Source: Cochliopodium minus (taxonomy: Eukaryota; Discosea; Himatismenida; Cochliopodiidae). From it: 64,000 bases of DNA. Shown piece by piece: positions 1 to 9,573 of this stretch. The notes below the pieces were generated by a model. That model was not told the origin of the DNA. It saw nothing but the letters and a program-made list of their open reading frames with translations, and made no database searches. Positions within the stretch are counted from its first letter, which is position 1. Every line of letters starts with the position of its first letter. Location of the stretch: the NCBI GenBank assembly GCA_024220525.1, contig JAMYWO010000119.1, positions 31,562-95,561 of the forward strand, in the 5' to 3' direction. The position numbers and the translations under genes are program-made.

Positions 1-1355
1 CATTTACGTGGGAAGATATGGAGAGAATTGTTGTCCATAGATCCAACCATAATCCTAAACAGAGGTAAATTTCTCTACTATATAGTATCCTATCTATAAA
101 GAATTCATAGATATAATCAAATGATTTATAATTAATTTAAAAAAAGAATGAAATTTCGTTTAATTATATCCTTGATCTTATTCTTTCAAGAAACATAATG
201 AAAATTTACACTTTTCATTTGAATGAAATCTCAAAAATAAAGTTAAATCAACCTTTCTTAAAAAGGAAAATACGCAAAGTTGAAAGAAGAATGTTACAAA
301 GAAAAAAGTATTGCATCATGTATAGAACAAATAGATCTGGACGTTCCGAGAACATTTTCGGGAAACAAGTACGATTATTTTTAATTTAAAAAATTAGATT
401 TTTTTATTTTGCAAACAGACTTTTTGATACAAAGGAATCCAGGCAAAGTTTGAGAAATCTTTTGAGTGCATTTTCCCTCTACAAAAAGGAAATTGGATAT
501 TGTCAGGGACTTAACTTCATCGCTGCCGTGCTCTTGATGCACATGGAAGAGGAGAGCGCTTTTTGGTCTTTCGTATACATTTTGGAGAAAATTTTTTTGC
601 CTCAGTATTACACTCCTTCAATGAGAGATTCTTCAGTTGGTAAAAAAAAAAATTTAAAATTTAAAAATAAAAATTTTTTAATAAAATTTAAATCGAAAAA
701 TAATAAAATAAAAAATTGGATTCCTTCAGATCAAGGTATTTTGAAGAATTTGATCAAGACCACTTTCCCCGCTGTCAACAGAAAAATTGAAGACTCAGGG
801 TTTGATACTACTATCGTCACCAGCTCCTGGTTTATTTGCATTTTTATAAACACTCTACCTTTCGAAGTAAATGATAAATTTTAAAATTTTGTTTGTTATT
901 TTCATTATGATTTTAATTCATTTATTTTAGTTTAATTTTTAATTTAGTGTATTATTTTTAATTTATTTTTTAGACTACTTTTCGTATTTGGGATGTTCTT
1001 TTTAGTGAAGGAGAAGAGATTTTGTTTCGTGTTGGCTTGGGAATCTTCAAGATGTTCGAACGTGATATTGCACTCTGCAACAACGAACACCATCAAATCT
1101 ATCTTACGATCAAAAATCGTGCTGCCTCCTGTTTTGATTGTGACAAACTCTTTGAGGTAAAAAAAAAAACAAAACTATTTTTGTACAAAAAATTTCAAAA
1201 CAAAAAAGAATTTTTTGAGATCTCAAAAAATATTCATTTATTTATTTATTTATTTTTTTTTGAAGATTTCTTTTTCGACAAAAATTGGTAACACCATTCT
1301 ACCCAAGGTGAAGAAAATGAGGGAGAACGGAAGTTTATACATCAATAAAGATTAA
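1..1355 (+). CDS. TBC-domain Rab GTPase-activating protein (C-terminal part; 5' end outside window)
   Basis: Exons 1-64, 266-368, 419-639, 730-866, 974-1156 and 1266-1355, all GT-AG and in phase, give the last 265 residues. The piece holds most of a TBC domain: LRGKIW at the start, the arginine-finger motif IDLDVPRTF (IxxDxxR), and the glutamine-finger motif YCQGLNFIAAVLL. It continues through DQGILKNLI and a C-terminal helical part ending in SLYINKD. Both catalytic fingers are intact, so it should speed GTP hydrolysis on a Rab; which Rab cannot be told. The start codon and any N-terminal domain lie to the left of the window. The call is firm at family level; the subfamily is not resolved. 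Confidence 0.9.
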
Positions 1356-1897
1356 TTGGTTTTTTGTACTTTTTTTTTGCTCTTTTGTTTTTTTGTTGCT
1401 CCTTTGTTTTTTGATCTCCAAAAAAATTTGTCATTTTTTTCTTCATTAGGTTAAACAATTTAATTTTTTAAAATTTAAAATTATTTCAATTTACTAATTT
1501 AGAAAAATAATATTTTTTTTTTTCTTGAACAATTTTTGTTTGTTAATTCGAATTCTACTTAACAGGAGGATTTTTTATTTTAATAAAGTCAACAATATTA
1601 AAAAAACAACATTAAATAATTTTTTCTTTTCTTTGGATCCAAATTATTTTTTTTTTTTTATATATTACTAAGGATGTTATTCGAAAAGAATAACTCAAAG
1701 AGAGATAATCTTTTGAATTTCTAATCTTTTTTGTTTTCAAATTATAATTTTTCTTCAAAAGATTTCATTGATTATTTTAAAAGTAAATCTACGAGAAAAT
1801 TTGAACTAAAAAGGAAATGATTTTAAATTTAAAAAAAAAAAATAATATAAAAAAATTAAAATTGCTGGAATAAGCTGTGTATCATAATTTTAAAGAA
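1356..1897. other. AT-rich intergenic region
   Basis: There are 542 bases between the stop of the TBC gene and the start of the kinase gene. The stretch is made of T- and A-runs with stops in all frames. I see no ORF, RNA gene or repeat family. It must hold the 3' processing signal of the TBC gene; AATAAA occurs once near 1580, but whether it is used is unknown. Confidence 0.6.
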
Positions 1898-3106
1898 ATG
1901 ATTGGGGATTATAGACTAGGGAGAAAATTGGGAGGTGGAAACGAATCAAGTTGTTTTGAAGCATTTAAAAAGGGGGATAATCAAAAATATTGTTTAAAGT
2001 TCATTAAAGAAGGTAGATCCATTAAAATCATCAAGATTATATAACCCGCATAATAATTAATTTGGTCAAATATCAAAATTTTATTTTTTATAATATTGAA
2101 TTTAGATAAGGAAGGGAAAGTAGCAAAAAAAGTTAAGAAAGAAATTGAAGTATTGATGAAATTGAGGGGTCATATGAATATCATTAGTCTGAGAGAGCAT
2201 TTTGTTCTGGATTATAATGGAGAGGAGATCTACTGTATAGTTACAGATCTCTTTAAGATGGACTTGCATCAGTATCTCAAAAGATCTATCAAGAGGAAAT
2301 TGAAGGAGGATGTATGCAGGAAGATATCTTATCAGATAATAGATGCATGTAAAACAAATAATTAAAGTAATCTTCGGAGAATTCTCTGAAGATTATCTTC
2401 AAAATTAATTTTTATTAATTATTTTAAAAAAAGTGTTGTATTGTCACAAGAATTACATTACCCATCATGATCTCAAGCTTCAGAACATCATTATCGATCC
2501 TCCTACTCTGAAAATAAAGCTGATAGACTTTGGGTTTTCTACCATCTCTTGTTCTGAAGAAGAAATCTGTAATTTGGGGGATGTTCTGGGTAAAATCTAT
2601 TTGAGATTTAAAATTTTAATTTTTTTAAAATATAAAATGTTAGGATCTCCTTATTATGTGAGCCCAGAGAAGTTTCTCTTCACCAAATATGATGGAAGGA
2701 AAAGCGATACCTGGAGTGTTGGTGTATTAATGTAACTAGAATAAAAAAATTTTGTCTTGAAAATATATTAACTTTAAACAGATTTAAAATGATAACGGGG
2801 AAGTATCCATTTGGAGAATATTCCAAGAGCGTTGTTGAATTATCCAAATGTGTAATGTTCGATGAGCCAACGCTCCCAAATTGCTCACCTATGTTGAGAG
2901 ATCTTTTGGTTAATATGCTTAAAAAAAAGCCCAGGAAGAGGATTTCTCTTTACGATTCTATCGTCCACAAATGGTTCAACAATGAGGAATTCATTTCTTA
3001 CAAAATCTCCAAGAATCTCCTCAAGAACAAAAAATCCAGCATCCCAAATGAGAATCAGCAAAAGAGGACTTCATTGAGAAAATCTAAATCTCTCACATCC
3101 ATTTGA
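1898..3106 (+). CDS. Ser/Thr protein kinase, CAMK/SNF1-like, non-RD catalytic loop
   Basis: Exons 1898-2012, 2106-2348, 2434-2589, 2644-2731 and 2782-3106 encode 308 residues, almost all kinase domain. Visible elements in order: glycine-loop region GRKLGGGNESSCF, beta3 lysine in YCLKFIKE, catalytic loop HHDLKLQN, magnesium loop IDFGFS, activation-segment end GSPYYVSPE (APE-like), GVLIFKMITGKYPFG and the late-lobe arginine in KKKPRKRISL. The HRD arginine is replaced by histidine while the catalytic Asp, Lys and Asn remain, so it is probably active but of non-RD type. A short basic, Ser-rich tail (RTSLRKSKSLTSI) follows the domain. Overall look is CAMK/AMPK-related; substrate unknown. An AATAAA sits about 50 bases after the stop. 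Confidence 0.9.
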
Positions 3107-3693
3107 AAAAAAAAAAAAAATGCGCCATAATTTAATTTTTGAATGTTTTGTTAAATAAAGAATTTTTACTCTCCAACAAATTTTTTCATTCTGATACTTC
3201 AATAATGAATTCAGACTGTGGTAAATTTTTTATGGATTTTTTGACAATTATTTTAACGGAATCTAAATGAGGTAAATGTTTGGATAATTGGAATAATTAA
3301 CGAAAATAATTTAAAACAAAAGTTGCAACATTCAATTTTTCATTTGGGCTACAACTTTCATTTTATAATAAAATTTTATTATAATTTTTATTTTCTGGAT
3401 CAAAATGATTATTAATAAATAAAATTTGATTAAATAAATGTAATTTGTTTTATGAGGTTCACTTTAAATACAACTTGATTAGGCATAAGTTGTAACAAGT
3501 ATATGGGTTGAGAATAATAGTCTTAACCAATTATTAATAATATCTTATTTTGGTTAATGATTTCCAATTAATTATATTTGGGATAACTTTAATTTATTTT
3601 TATATTCTATTTATAAAAAAATTAAAAAAAAATAGATCCAAAATTAATTTTAATGGTAATTCATGAAGAGTATAGAAAAAAAATAATTAAGGT
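3107..3693. other. AT-rich convergent intergenic region
   Basis: These 587 bases separate two genes that end towards each other. The kinase transcript probably ends early in it, at TTAAATAAAGA near 3152, the same hexamer context as near 48230. The rest is A/T runs and short AT palindromes. No ORF or RNA gene was recognised. Confidence 0.6.
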
Positions 3694-5998
3694 TTAGAAA
3701 TCATTTTTAGAAAGAGACAAGTCAGGTTGGATTGGAACCAAAAATTGATCAGAAGAATCCAAGAAAGTTGGAGGATAGAAAAGGTGAGTATGAATAGTAT
3801 CATCAGATTTAGACAAAGGATGCTTATCCTTAATATTTATAAAGTTATTATAAAGTGAATTGGAATGGAGTTTGTCAGGTTCGGTGATGGGAGAAGAAGT
3901 TGAGAAAACATTGTCTAAAAAACAAATAGAGTTATTATCTGTTGCAAAAGTTTCTTCAACACTTAGTTTATCTTCTTTGGTTGAATCTGATATGAAACAA
4001 TCGATGAAATTATCGAAATGCAAGTCATGAATGGACAACTCATCATCAGTGCTGAGTATTGACTCTTTGAAGTGGAAGATGTTGGAGAAATCCTTGGATT
4101 TTCCATCGATCTTGTCGCATAGAATCTTGGTATCTCCGAAATCGATTGTGGGATTGATCTCTTGACCCAAGGATATCTGCGATAGATTCTCGATGTTGCA
4201 TGATCCAATCAACCATGCAGGATCATCGTTTTTCTTAGGCACGCATTTGATCATGTATGTCTCATTTATCTTTTTATCGAGTAGATCCAACACATTTCTT
4301 TCATATGGTGATGGTTTTCCTATGAAAGGCACCAGACATCTAGTTCTCCAATTTGCTAATTCGACCAAGTAAGATTTGTTGTCGTAATAAGTTATCTTGA
4401 TGACCTTGTTTTTCATGATGGGATTCTTCGACTCGATGATCTTCAGTTCAATTGTCGATACAGAATTTTCCAACTCTTTTTTTGGTGCAGGAAGTTTGCC
4501 TTTGAACTCAAAGTCCCCTGAGATTAAAAAAAAGTAAGATAAAAAAGAAAAAAAAAGAGAGGAGTAAAAAAATTATACCTTCGTGTTCATCAGAGAATAC
4601 TGCTTCCTCTTCTTCCTCACTTTCTTCTATTTTCGATTTTTTCTTGGTTGGTTTGCCCTTCCTTGCTGGTTTTGAGGGATGGATGTCAAGACAAGGCTCT
4701 TGAAAGGACTGAGATACCACAGTGGTTTTGTCGTCTATTTTGATGATTCTGGGGATCATGAAGGGAGATTTCAAAAATTCAGACTTTGAACAGCACTTTC
4801 TTCCACATGTTATGCAAGCCTTTAGGACATCAAGATCATGAATGTAATAAGAGATGGTGTAATTGTTCAACACTTTGTTTGTGATGCCAAACTCTTGATA
4901 CCCTTTTTCGTCAACGTAACAAATGAAAAAGGGAGAATCTTCCATCAAATTTGAGTCGATCAGACTTTGGAATGGTTTCTCACAGAGAGCATACAAGTAT
5001 TCATCTGAAAATCTGATCAAAAAGGTTCCTATCTTTTGTTTGGAAAGTGCTTTTTCTGATTCGATCGAATCGTAGAATTTGATGGAGCCGTTTGCCCAAT
5101 GGAACAAGAGATCCTCACATCTTGATTGACCTGTTAGGTTTGCTTGGATTTTATCTGTATCTACAAGGGTATGGAAGTTGGGAAGGAATGTATAAGCTAC
5201 TCCGCTAAAGATTTTGAAGAAATTGTGTGCGATATTTTTGCTGATGAGGGAATCTTCATTGAAGATAAATTGATTTTCATCTTCATCCAACATATCCCCT
5301 GATTTTGAGACCAATATTCCCATTATCCTCTTTATCATCCCTCGAATGTATTCTTTATCCACCATCTTGTGATCTTTCTCCAAAATCACATTCCCCATCA
5401 GTGAAGAGATTTTCTTCCATGGAGTGAATCTCTCATAGAACTTGAATACCTCCCCCACAAACCTTGTGTACGTCACATTAGAACCTCTCCAGAACAAATT
5501 ATTTATGGAGCTTTGTTCGTGTGTTCCAATTATCAACCCCCACTTTCCTTCAAGCATTTTGACCTTTAATTCTTCAAAAAGAACTTTATCTACATACACC
5601 ACACTCCAACTCGTATCAGGACTATCCTTGTTTTTCTTGACAAGTTTCCAAAGCTTTGGATATTTTTTGGCTGACACGTTACAATAGTTTATTCCGTTTT
5701 TGAACCTCTTGCATGTGAAAATCGACTTGTGTATCTTGTTTTTTGCACCGTTGTACTTTCCATCCCATATTGGGAACAATTTGTGGCTGCTCACATATCC
5801 CATCCTCTTCAAAAAACTCACTGTGTTCTCTCCATCCCTCATATTTTTCATATTCAGATTCAGAAACAGCTTCATCTTGCAATCTGATTCCTTGCAGTTA
5901 TCTTCTTTGCAGATGCAATCTGTTTTTGGATCATCTCTATCTTCTGTTTGTTTCTTTTTTGGTCTTCCTCTTTTTTTAATTCCCTTATTTTCCTTCAT
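3694..5998 (-). CDS. STAT-type SH2 protein with AT-hook-like N-terminus
   Basis: Two exons, 5998-4579 and 4517-3694, give 747 residues. An AT-hook-like basic motif KKRGRPKKK lies at residues 8-16 with a nearby Cys-rich patch (CICKEDNCKESDC). A STAT-like SH2 domain occupies about 300-395: HWANGSIKF, then GTFLIRFSD with the phosphotyrosine-binding arginine, then FGITNKVL and YYIHDLDVL. The preceding ~200 residues occupy the place of a STAT linker/DNA-binding region but I cannot match them motif by motif. After the SH2 comes a Lys-rich then Glu-rich stretch and about 270 residues of low similarity to anything I know, with several tyrosines. SH2-based dimerisation and nuclear DNA binding are inferred. 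The downstream ATG at 4473 is internal: phase and splice sites join both parts into one gene. Confidence 0.75.
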
Positions 5999-6554
5999 CT
6001 TTTTAACTGTGATTTTTTTTTTTGTTATTTTGATAAATCAATATTTCCACAATTATAATCAATTTCCTTGATTTTGCAATGATTATTTATAAACCAAATG
6101 GAAGCAAGTATTTTTTTTTTTTTTTAATTATGATTTTTCTTATGTTTCAAAAATATATTTTTGATTTTTCTCATCTTTCAAATTTAAATTTTAAATACAA
6201 ATTAATGACAAAATTTTGCATCTTCTGCCACATGTTGGTCATTATTATTAATATTAATAATATAATGGAAAGTAAGCAAATATTTCCATGAAAATTTTTT
6301 TCCATTTCAAAATATTTTTTTCCATTACAAAAAGATGGGAAAAATAAGCTTAAAAAAATTAAGAAAGTAAACAATGTTAGAAATAGTTAATTGGAATATT
6401 TGCTTTTGAACTAATTTTTTTTCGTCTATAATATTAACTTCATGTTCAATACAACTTGATCACTTTCATTGATCGTCTCAAAACTAATTAAGTTGTTCTT
6501 GTTAATTTCTCGGATTGTCAAGCTTTGAATATTTATTGTTAAAAAAAAAAAAAA
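5999..6554. other. AT-rich divergent intergenic region
   Basis: This stretch of 556 bases lies between the divergent starts of the SH2 gene (minus) and the carboxypeptidase gene (plus), so it should contain both promoters. Long T-runs occur near 6111-6125 and a 14-base A-run abuts the carboxypeptidase ATG. Only short fortuitous ORFs are present. No motif can be called with confidence. Confidence 0.5.
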
Positions 6555-7535
6555 ATGAAATCTGTAATTTTTTTCATTGTTGTATTATTTCTTTCTATTC
6601 AGCTCATCAATGCCTATACTGTATCTTATAATGGCCATTCCGTATTGAGATGCAACACCACCAACAAGCAGATGTATCAAGACTTCCTCCAATACGCTGA
6701 TGAGCACAATTTGGATGTATGGAAGAGACATGAGGGAGATGGATCCTTCGATATCAATCTTTCATCCAATGATAAAATCTCCATGCAAAAGAGATTGAAG
6801 GGATTTGATTGCATCAATTGGATAGAAGATCTCCAAAAAGCCATTGATGAAGAGACCAACAGAAATGCCAATGCAAAAGCCACAGCTGATAGCTTTTTCA
6901 ATAATTATCAAGCCTATGACGATATCTTGGCTTTCCTCAAATCCCTTGCATTAAAGCATTCCTTCATGTATCTCGTTAATATTGGTAAATATAAAAAATA
7001 TTATTTATTTTTCAAAATTATTAAATTGAAATATTGTTAAATTGGAAATATATTCTTTCTTTAATACATCATTTTTCTCATTTATAATTACTTTGCTTCC
7101 ACAAATTTTTTTTTATTTCCCCAATTGAAACCATGAACATTTATATTCCCATTTTTCTTTATACTTTCAATTAAAATTTTTCATGAGGCCATATAATTTA
7201 AATCTCACAAGAGATCCATTATTGTGATTTAATTTGATCTTGTCCAATACAATAAGATTATATTTTTATTTGTAAATATAATATTTATAATATTAAAATC
7301 TCAAAACATATAGGAAACAGTACTGAAGGAAGACAAATGTGGGCTGTAGAAATGAACGGTGGGCAAGGACTAAAAAAGAAAGATGGGAATATGCCTCACA
7401 TCTACTTTCAAGCGCACCAACACGCAAGAGGTAACACTCATCTTTAGGTTCAAAAATTTTCATTGAATTTTATAATTTTTATTTCTTCCAGAATGGATTT
7501 CATCTGCCACACTCGCATACATCGTTTACTCTCTC
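6555..7535 (+). CDS. Secreted zinc carboxypeptidase (M14, carboxypeptidase A-like), 3' part missing
   Basis: Exons 6555-6984, 7314-7430 and 7492-7535 encode the first 197 residues. A clear signal peptide (MKSVIFFIVVLFLSIQLINA) is followed by a typical M14 propeptide of about 90 residues. The start of the peptidase domain is marked by NNYQAYDDILAFL, then NIGNSTEGRQMWAVEMNG, and the zinc-binding HxxE in HQHAREW (His and Glu ligands). The third zinc ligand and the catalytic Glu should lie about 120-200 residues further on and are absent. The donor after LAYIVYSL opens into a simple repeat that ends at an N (7672), and sequence beyond it belongs to another gene. The gene is therefore cut by the assembly rather than shown to be a pseudogene. 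Expected role: extracellular or lysosomal peptide trimming. Confidence 0.88.
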
Positions 7536-7603
7536 GTACGTTATTTTTTATTTATTTTAATTTTTTTTTAATTTTTTTTTAATTTTTATTTTTAATTTAT
7601 TTA

Positions 7604-7671
7604 TTTATTATTTATTATTTATTATTTATTATTTATTATTTATTATTTATTATTTATTATTTATTATTTAT
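7604..7671. repeat. Heptanucleotide microsatellite (TTTATTA)n next to an ambiguous base
   Basis: About nine to ten near-perfect copies of TTTATTA, preceded by irregular T/A tracts, run up to a single N at 7672. The repeat begins inside what should be an intron of the carboxypeptidase gene. It is a probable place for an assembler to stall or jump. Confidence 0.9.
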
Positions 7672-7672
7672 N
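7672..7672. other. Ambiguous base (N), likely collapsed gap or join
   Basis: The only N in the window. The carboxypeptidase reading frame stops being traceable on its left, and an open minus-strand reading frame begins directly on its right. Both genes are cut at the same spot, which fits a gap of unknown length or a misjoin. Confidence 0.85.
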
Positions 7673-8250
7673 TTTTCCTTGATACCCGAAAAGAAAATGA
7701 TGGAATCTTCATTGTTGTCCTCATCTTTTTCGTACATCTCGAATATTTTATCATGGCAGATTCTCTCCAGTTCTTTCAAAAATGAATTTCCAAAAAAGGA
7801 AGTATAATTCACTTTTACTTTTTCTGTCACAAGGCAAAAAGGTTTTTCCTTTGTTTCTTTTTTTTCTGTTCTTGATCCTTTTAATGACTCTTGTTCAACA
7901 ATGGAGACAGAATCTTTGGTTGGTTCTTCTTTTATGGAGATAATTTCTTTTTCAATTAGTTTTTCTTTATCTTCTTGAATAGGGATTTGATAATCTATTA
8001 TCTGTTTTATTAGGGCAAATTAGTCAATGAAATTTAAATATTTTTTGACAAAAATAATTTTTACGAAATCAAAGAGTTTATTCCTTTCTACAAGTACTGA
8101 AACACCCATTTTATCTTTGAGATATTTTTTGGAAAGTTTTTTTGCATCTTCTATCGTCTCCACTTTGTTCTCCTTAAATTTTAATAAAAGGGTATTTACT
8201 TTCATATCGTCTTGGTAGTGTTGAAACAGCATATTAAATATTTTTTCCAT
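7673..8250 (-). CDS. Unknown charged protein, 3' end cut at the N
   Basis: Exons 8250-8065 and 8001-7673 (donor TTC|gtaaaa, acceptor aaaacag, phase 0) give an open frame of about 171 residues that reaches the N without a stop. The N-terminal 62 residues (MEKIFNMLFQHYQDD, KKLSKKYLKDKMGVS) look helical. A Glu/Lys-rich linker follows, then a more ordered part (YTSFFGNSFLKELERICHDK, EMYEKDEDN). I do not recognise the family. Its gene architecture (charged linker between two ordered parts) resembles the protein at 36429-37651 only superficially. Confidence 0.55.
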
Positions 8251-8719
8251 TCTTTTTTTTGGTTTGGTTTAATTTTTTTTTTTTATTTTTATAATTATTT
8301 ATATTTGTATTGATCTGATCAAAAAAAAAAAAGAAAACATAAAATTTAAATAAGAAATCAAATCATAAAATTTAAAGATGATTGAATTAAAATGATTAGC
8401 TTGATTAAATATATTAAATCTATGTTAAAATTTTTGATCAATTTTTTTTGATTCTCTATTTTTACTTTTCAATAAAAAATCTCCCAGCTTTTTTTTGTAA
8501 ATATTTTGAATTAATAAAAAGGCAATGATTTATTGATTTTTGGGTGGATTATCAAGATATTTTGGGAATATTTTTGATAAGGATTAAGCAATTATAGGAG
8601 GTTTTTTAAATTACAAATATTCTTTAAAACATTCGATTTAACAAAAAAAATTATTTGAATAATTTTCTTATAAGCACCCCTATTTTGAGTTTAACTTTCT
8701 CATTTATTTATATATTTGA
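8251..8719. other. AT-rich intergenic region
   Basis: These 469 bases lie upstream of the minus-strand unknown gene and of the uncertain ORF that follows. A/T runs dominate, and no ATG-initiated frame longer than about 20 codons fits the downstream ORF. If that ORF is real, its first exon should be here, but I could not place it. Confidence 0.5.
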
Positions 8720-9013
8720 ATATATATAAAACATCCATTTAGGGAACATCCTCCATTTAATTTCATTTCTTTTTATTCATATAATTACTTGTATAAAACC
8801 CAACATAGAACCAACTTTTCAACAAATTTGAAAGATCCTCATCCATTGGAAGGAGAGATAGAAATTGTTGAGGTATATGTGTTTGCGGGAATGTTTCCTC
8901 TATTGGCTTTATTTTTTTGTCCACATGTTGTTGATTGGTTTGATGATCTTGGGTATATGGAGTATATCCAACGACATTTCCCCACTATGATTTTTATTTT
9001 GAAAAAGATTTGA
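8720..9013 (+). CDS. Possible small membrane-protein exon, no start codon found
   Basis: A frame open from 8720 to the TGA at 9011-9013 has codon use like neighbouring exons. It encodes a hydrophilic segment (KDPHPLEGEIEIVEVY) and one probable membrane helix (VFAGMFPLLALFFCPHVV), then a short tail. The first ATG in frame lies too late to include most of this. An acceptor at ...catttag (8741) could make it a last exon of a small gene. Family not recognised; a small respiratory-chain accessory subunit is one thought, without specific support. The stop adjoins the stop of the SMN-like gene. Confidence 0.3.
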   Translation: MYIKHPFREHPPFNFISFYSYNYLYKTQHRTNFSTNLKDPHPLEGEIEIVEVYVFAGMFPLLALFFCPHVVDWFDDLGYMEYIQRHFPTMIFILKKI

Positions 9014-9468
9014 TTAATTTTTTTTTGAATAATTGATTCTTTTTCTTCTTTTTTTTTTTACGATTGGATATTGATGATTTTGATATTGATTATAATTCCA
9101 ATATGCTTCATTTCCATAATAATTGTTTTCGTTGTTATTATTGTTTTGCAATTTATTTTTTTCTATTTCTTGGTTGTTTTCTTCATCTTCGACATCAGAT
9201 GAAGAAAGGGATGATTTATCATCTTTTTCATTGATTCTATGGTTATTTTTTTGTTTTTTTGATTGTGGAGGATCTCTCTTTCTCTTCTTTTCATTTTCAG
9301 TAATTGAATTTCTATTTTTATAAGAATCCATTGCTTCATTATAAGCCTTTATCAATGCTGAATCATCCCATACATCCTAAATTAAATATTTTTGTAAATT
9401 GGTTTGTAATTAAATTGAATGGAGCTCATTACCTTGAATGTATCCAAATCTTCTGAATCATTTGACAT
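9014..9468 (-). CDS. SMN-like (survival motor neuron) protein, short form
   Basis: Exons 9468-9433 and 9376-9014 encode 132 residues. The conserved Gemin2-binding segment is clear: DVWDDSALIKAYNEAMDSYK closely follows the SMN pattern (DDSALIKAYDKA in animals). It is followed by a nuclear-signal-like Lys/Arg stretch, an acidic Ser/Glu stretch, Asn run and a Tyr-rich segment (YYGNEAYWNYNQY) in the place of the C-terminal YG box. No Tudor domain is present and there is no room for one, as in the short SMN known from fission yeast. Inferred role: spliceosomal snRNP (Sm core) assembly with Gemin2. A canonical YxxxGYxxxGY oligomerisation pattern is not obvious. Confidence 0.8.
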
Positions 9469-9573
9469 TTTTTTTTTTTTTTCAAAAATATTGATTCAAG
9501 AAATAAGCAAATAAAATGCGCATTTTGATATATATTTATTTTTATTCAAAATAGAGCAATTAAATTAATCCTA

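Noticed and set aside
3694-4473. Separate 259-residue gene starting MENSVSTIEL
   Set aside because: A clean intron (4518-4578) joins it in phase to the upstream SH2-coding exon, and the frame is already open before this Met.
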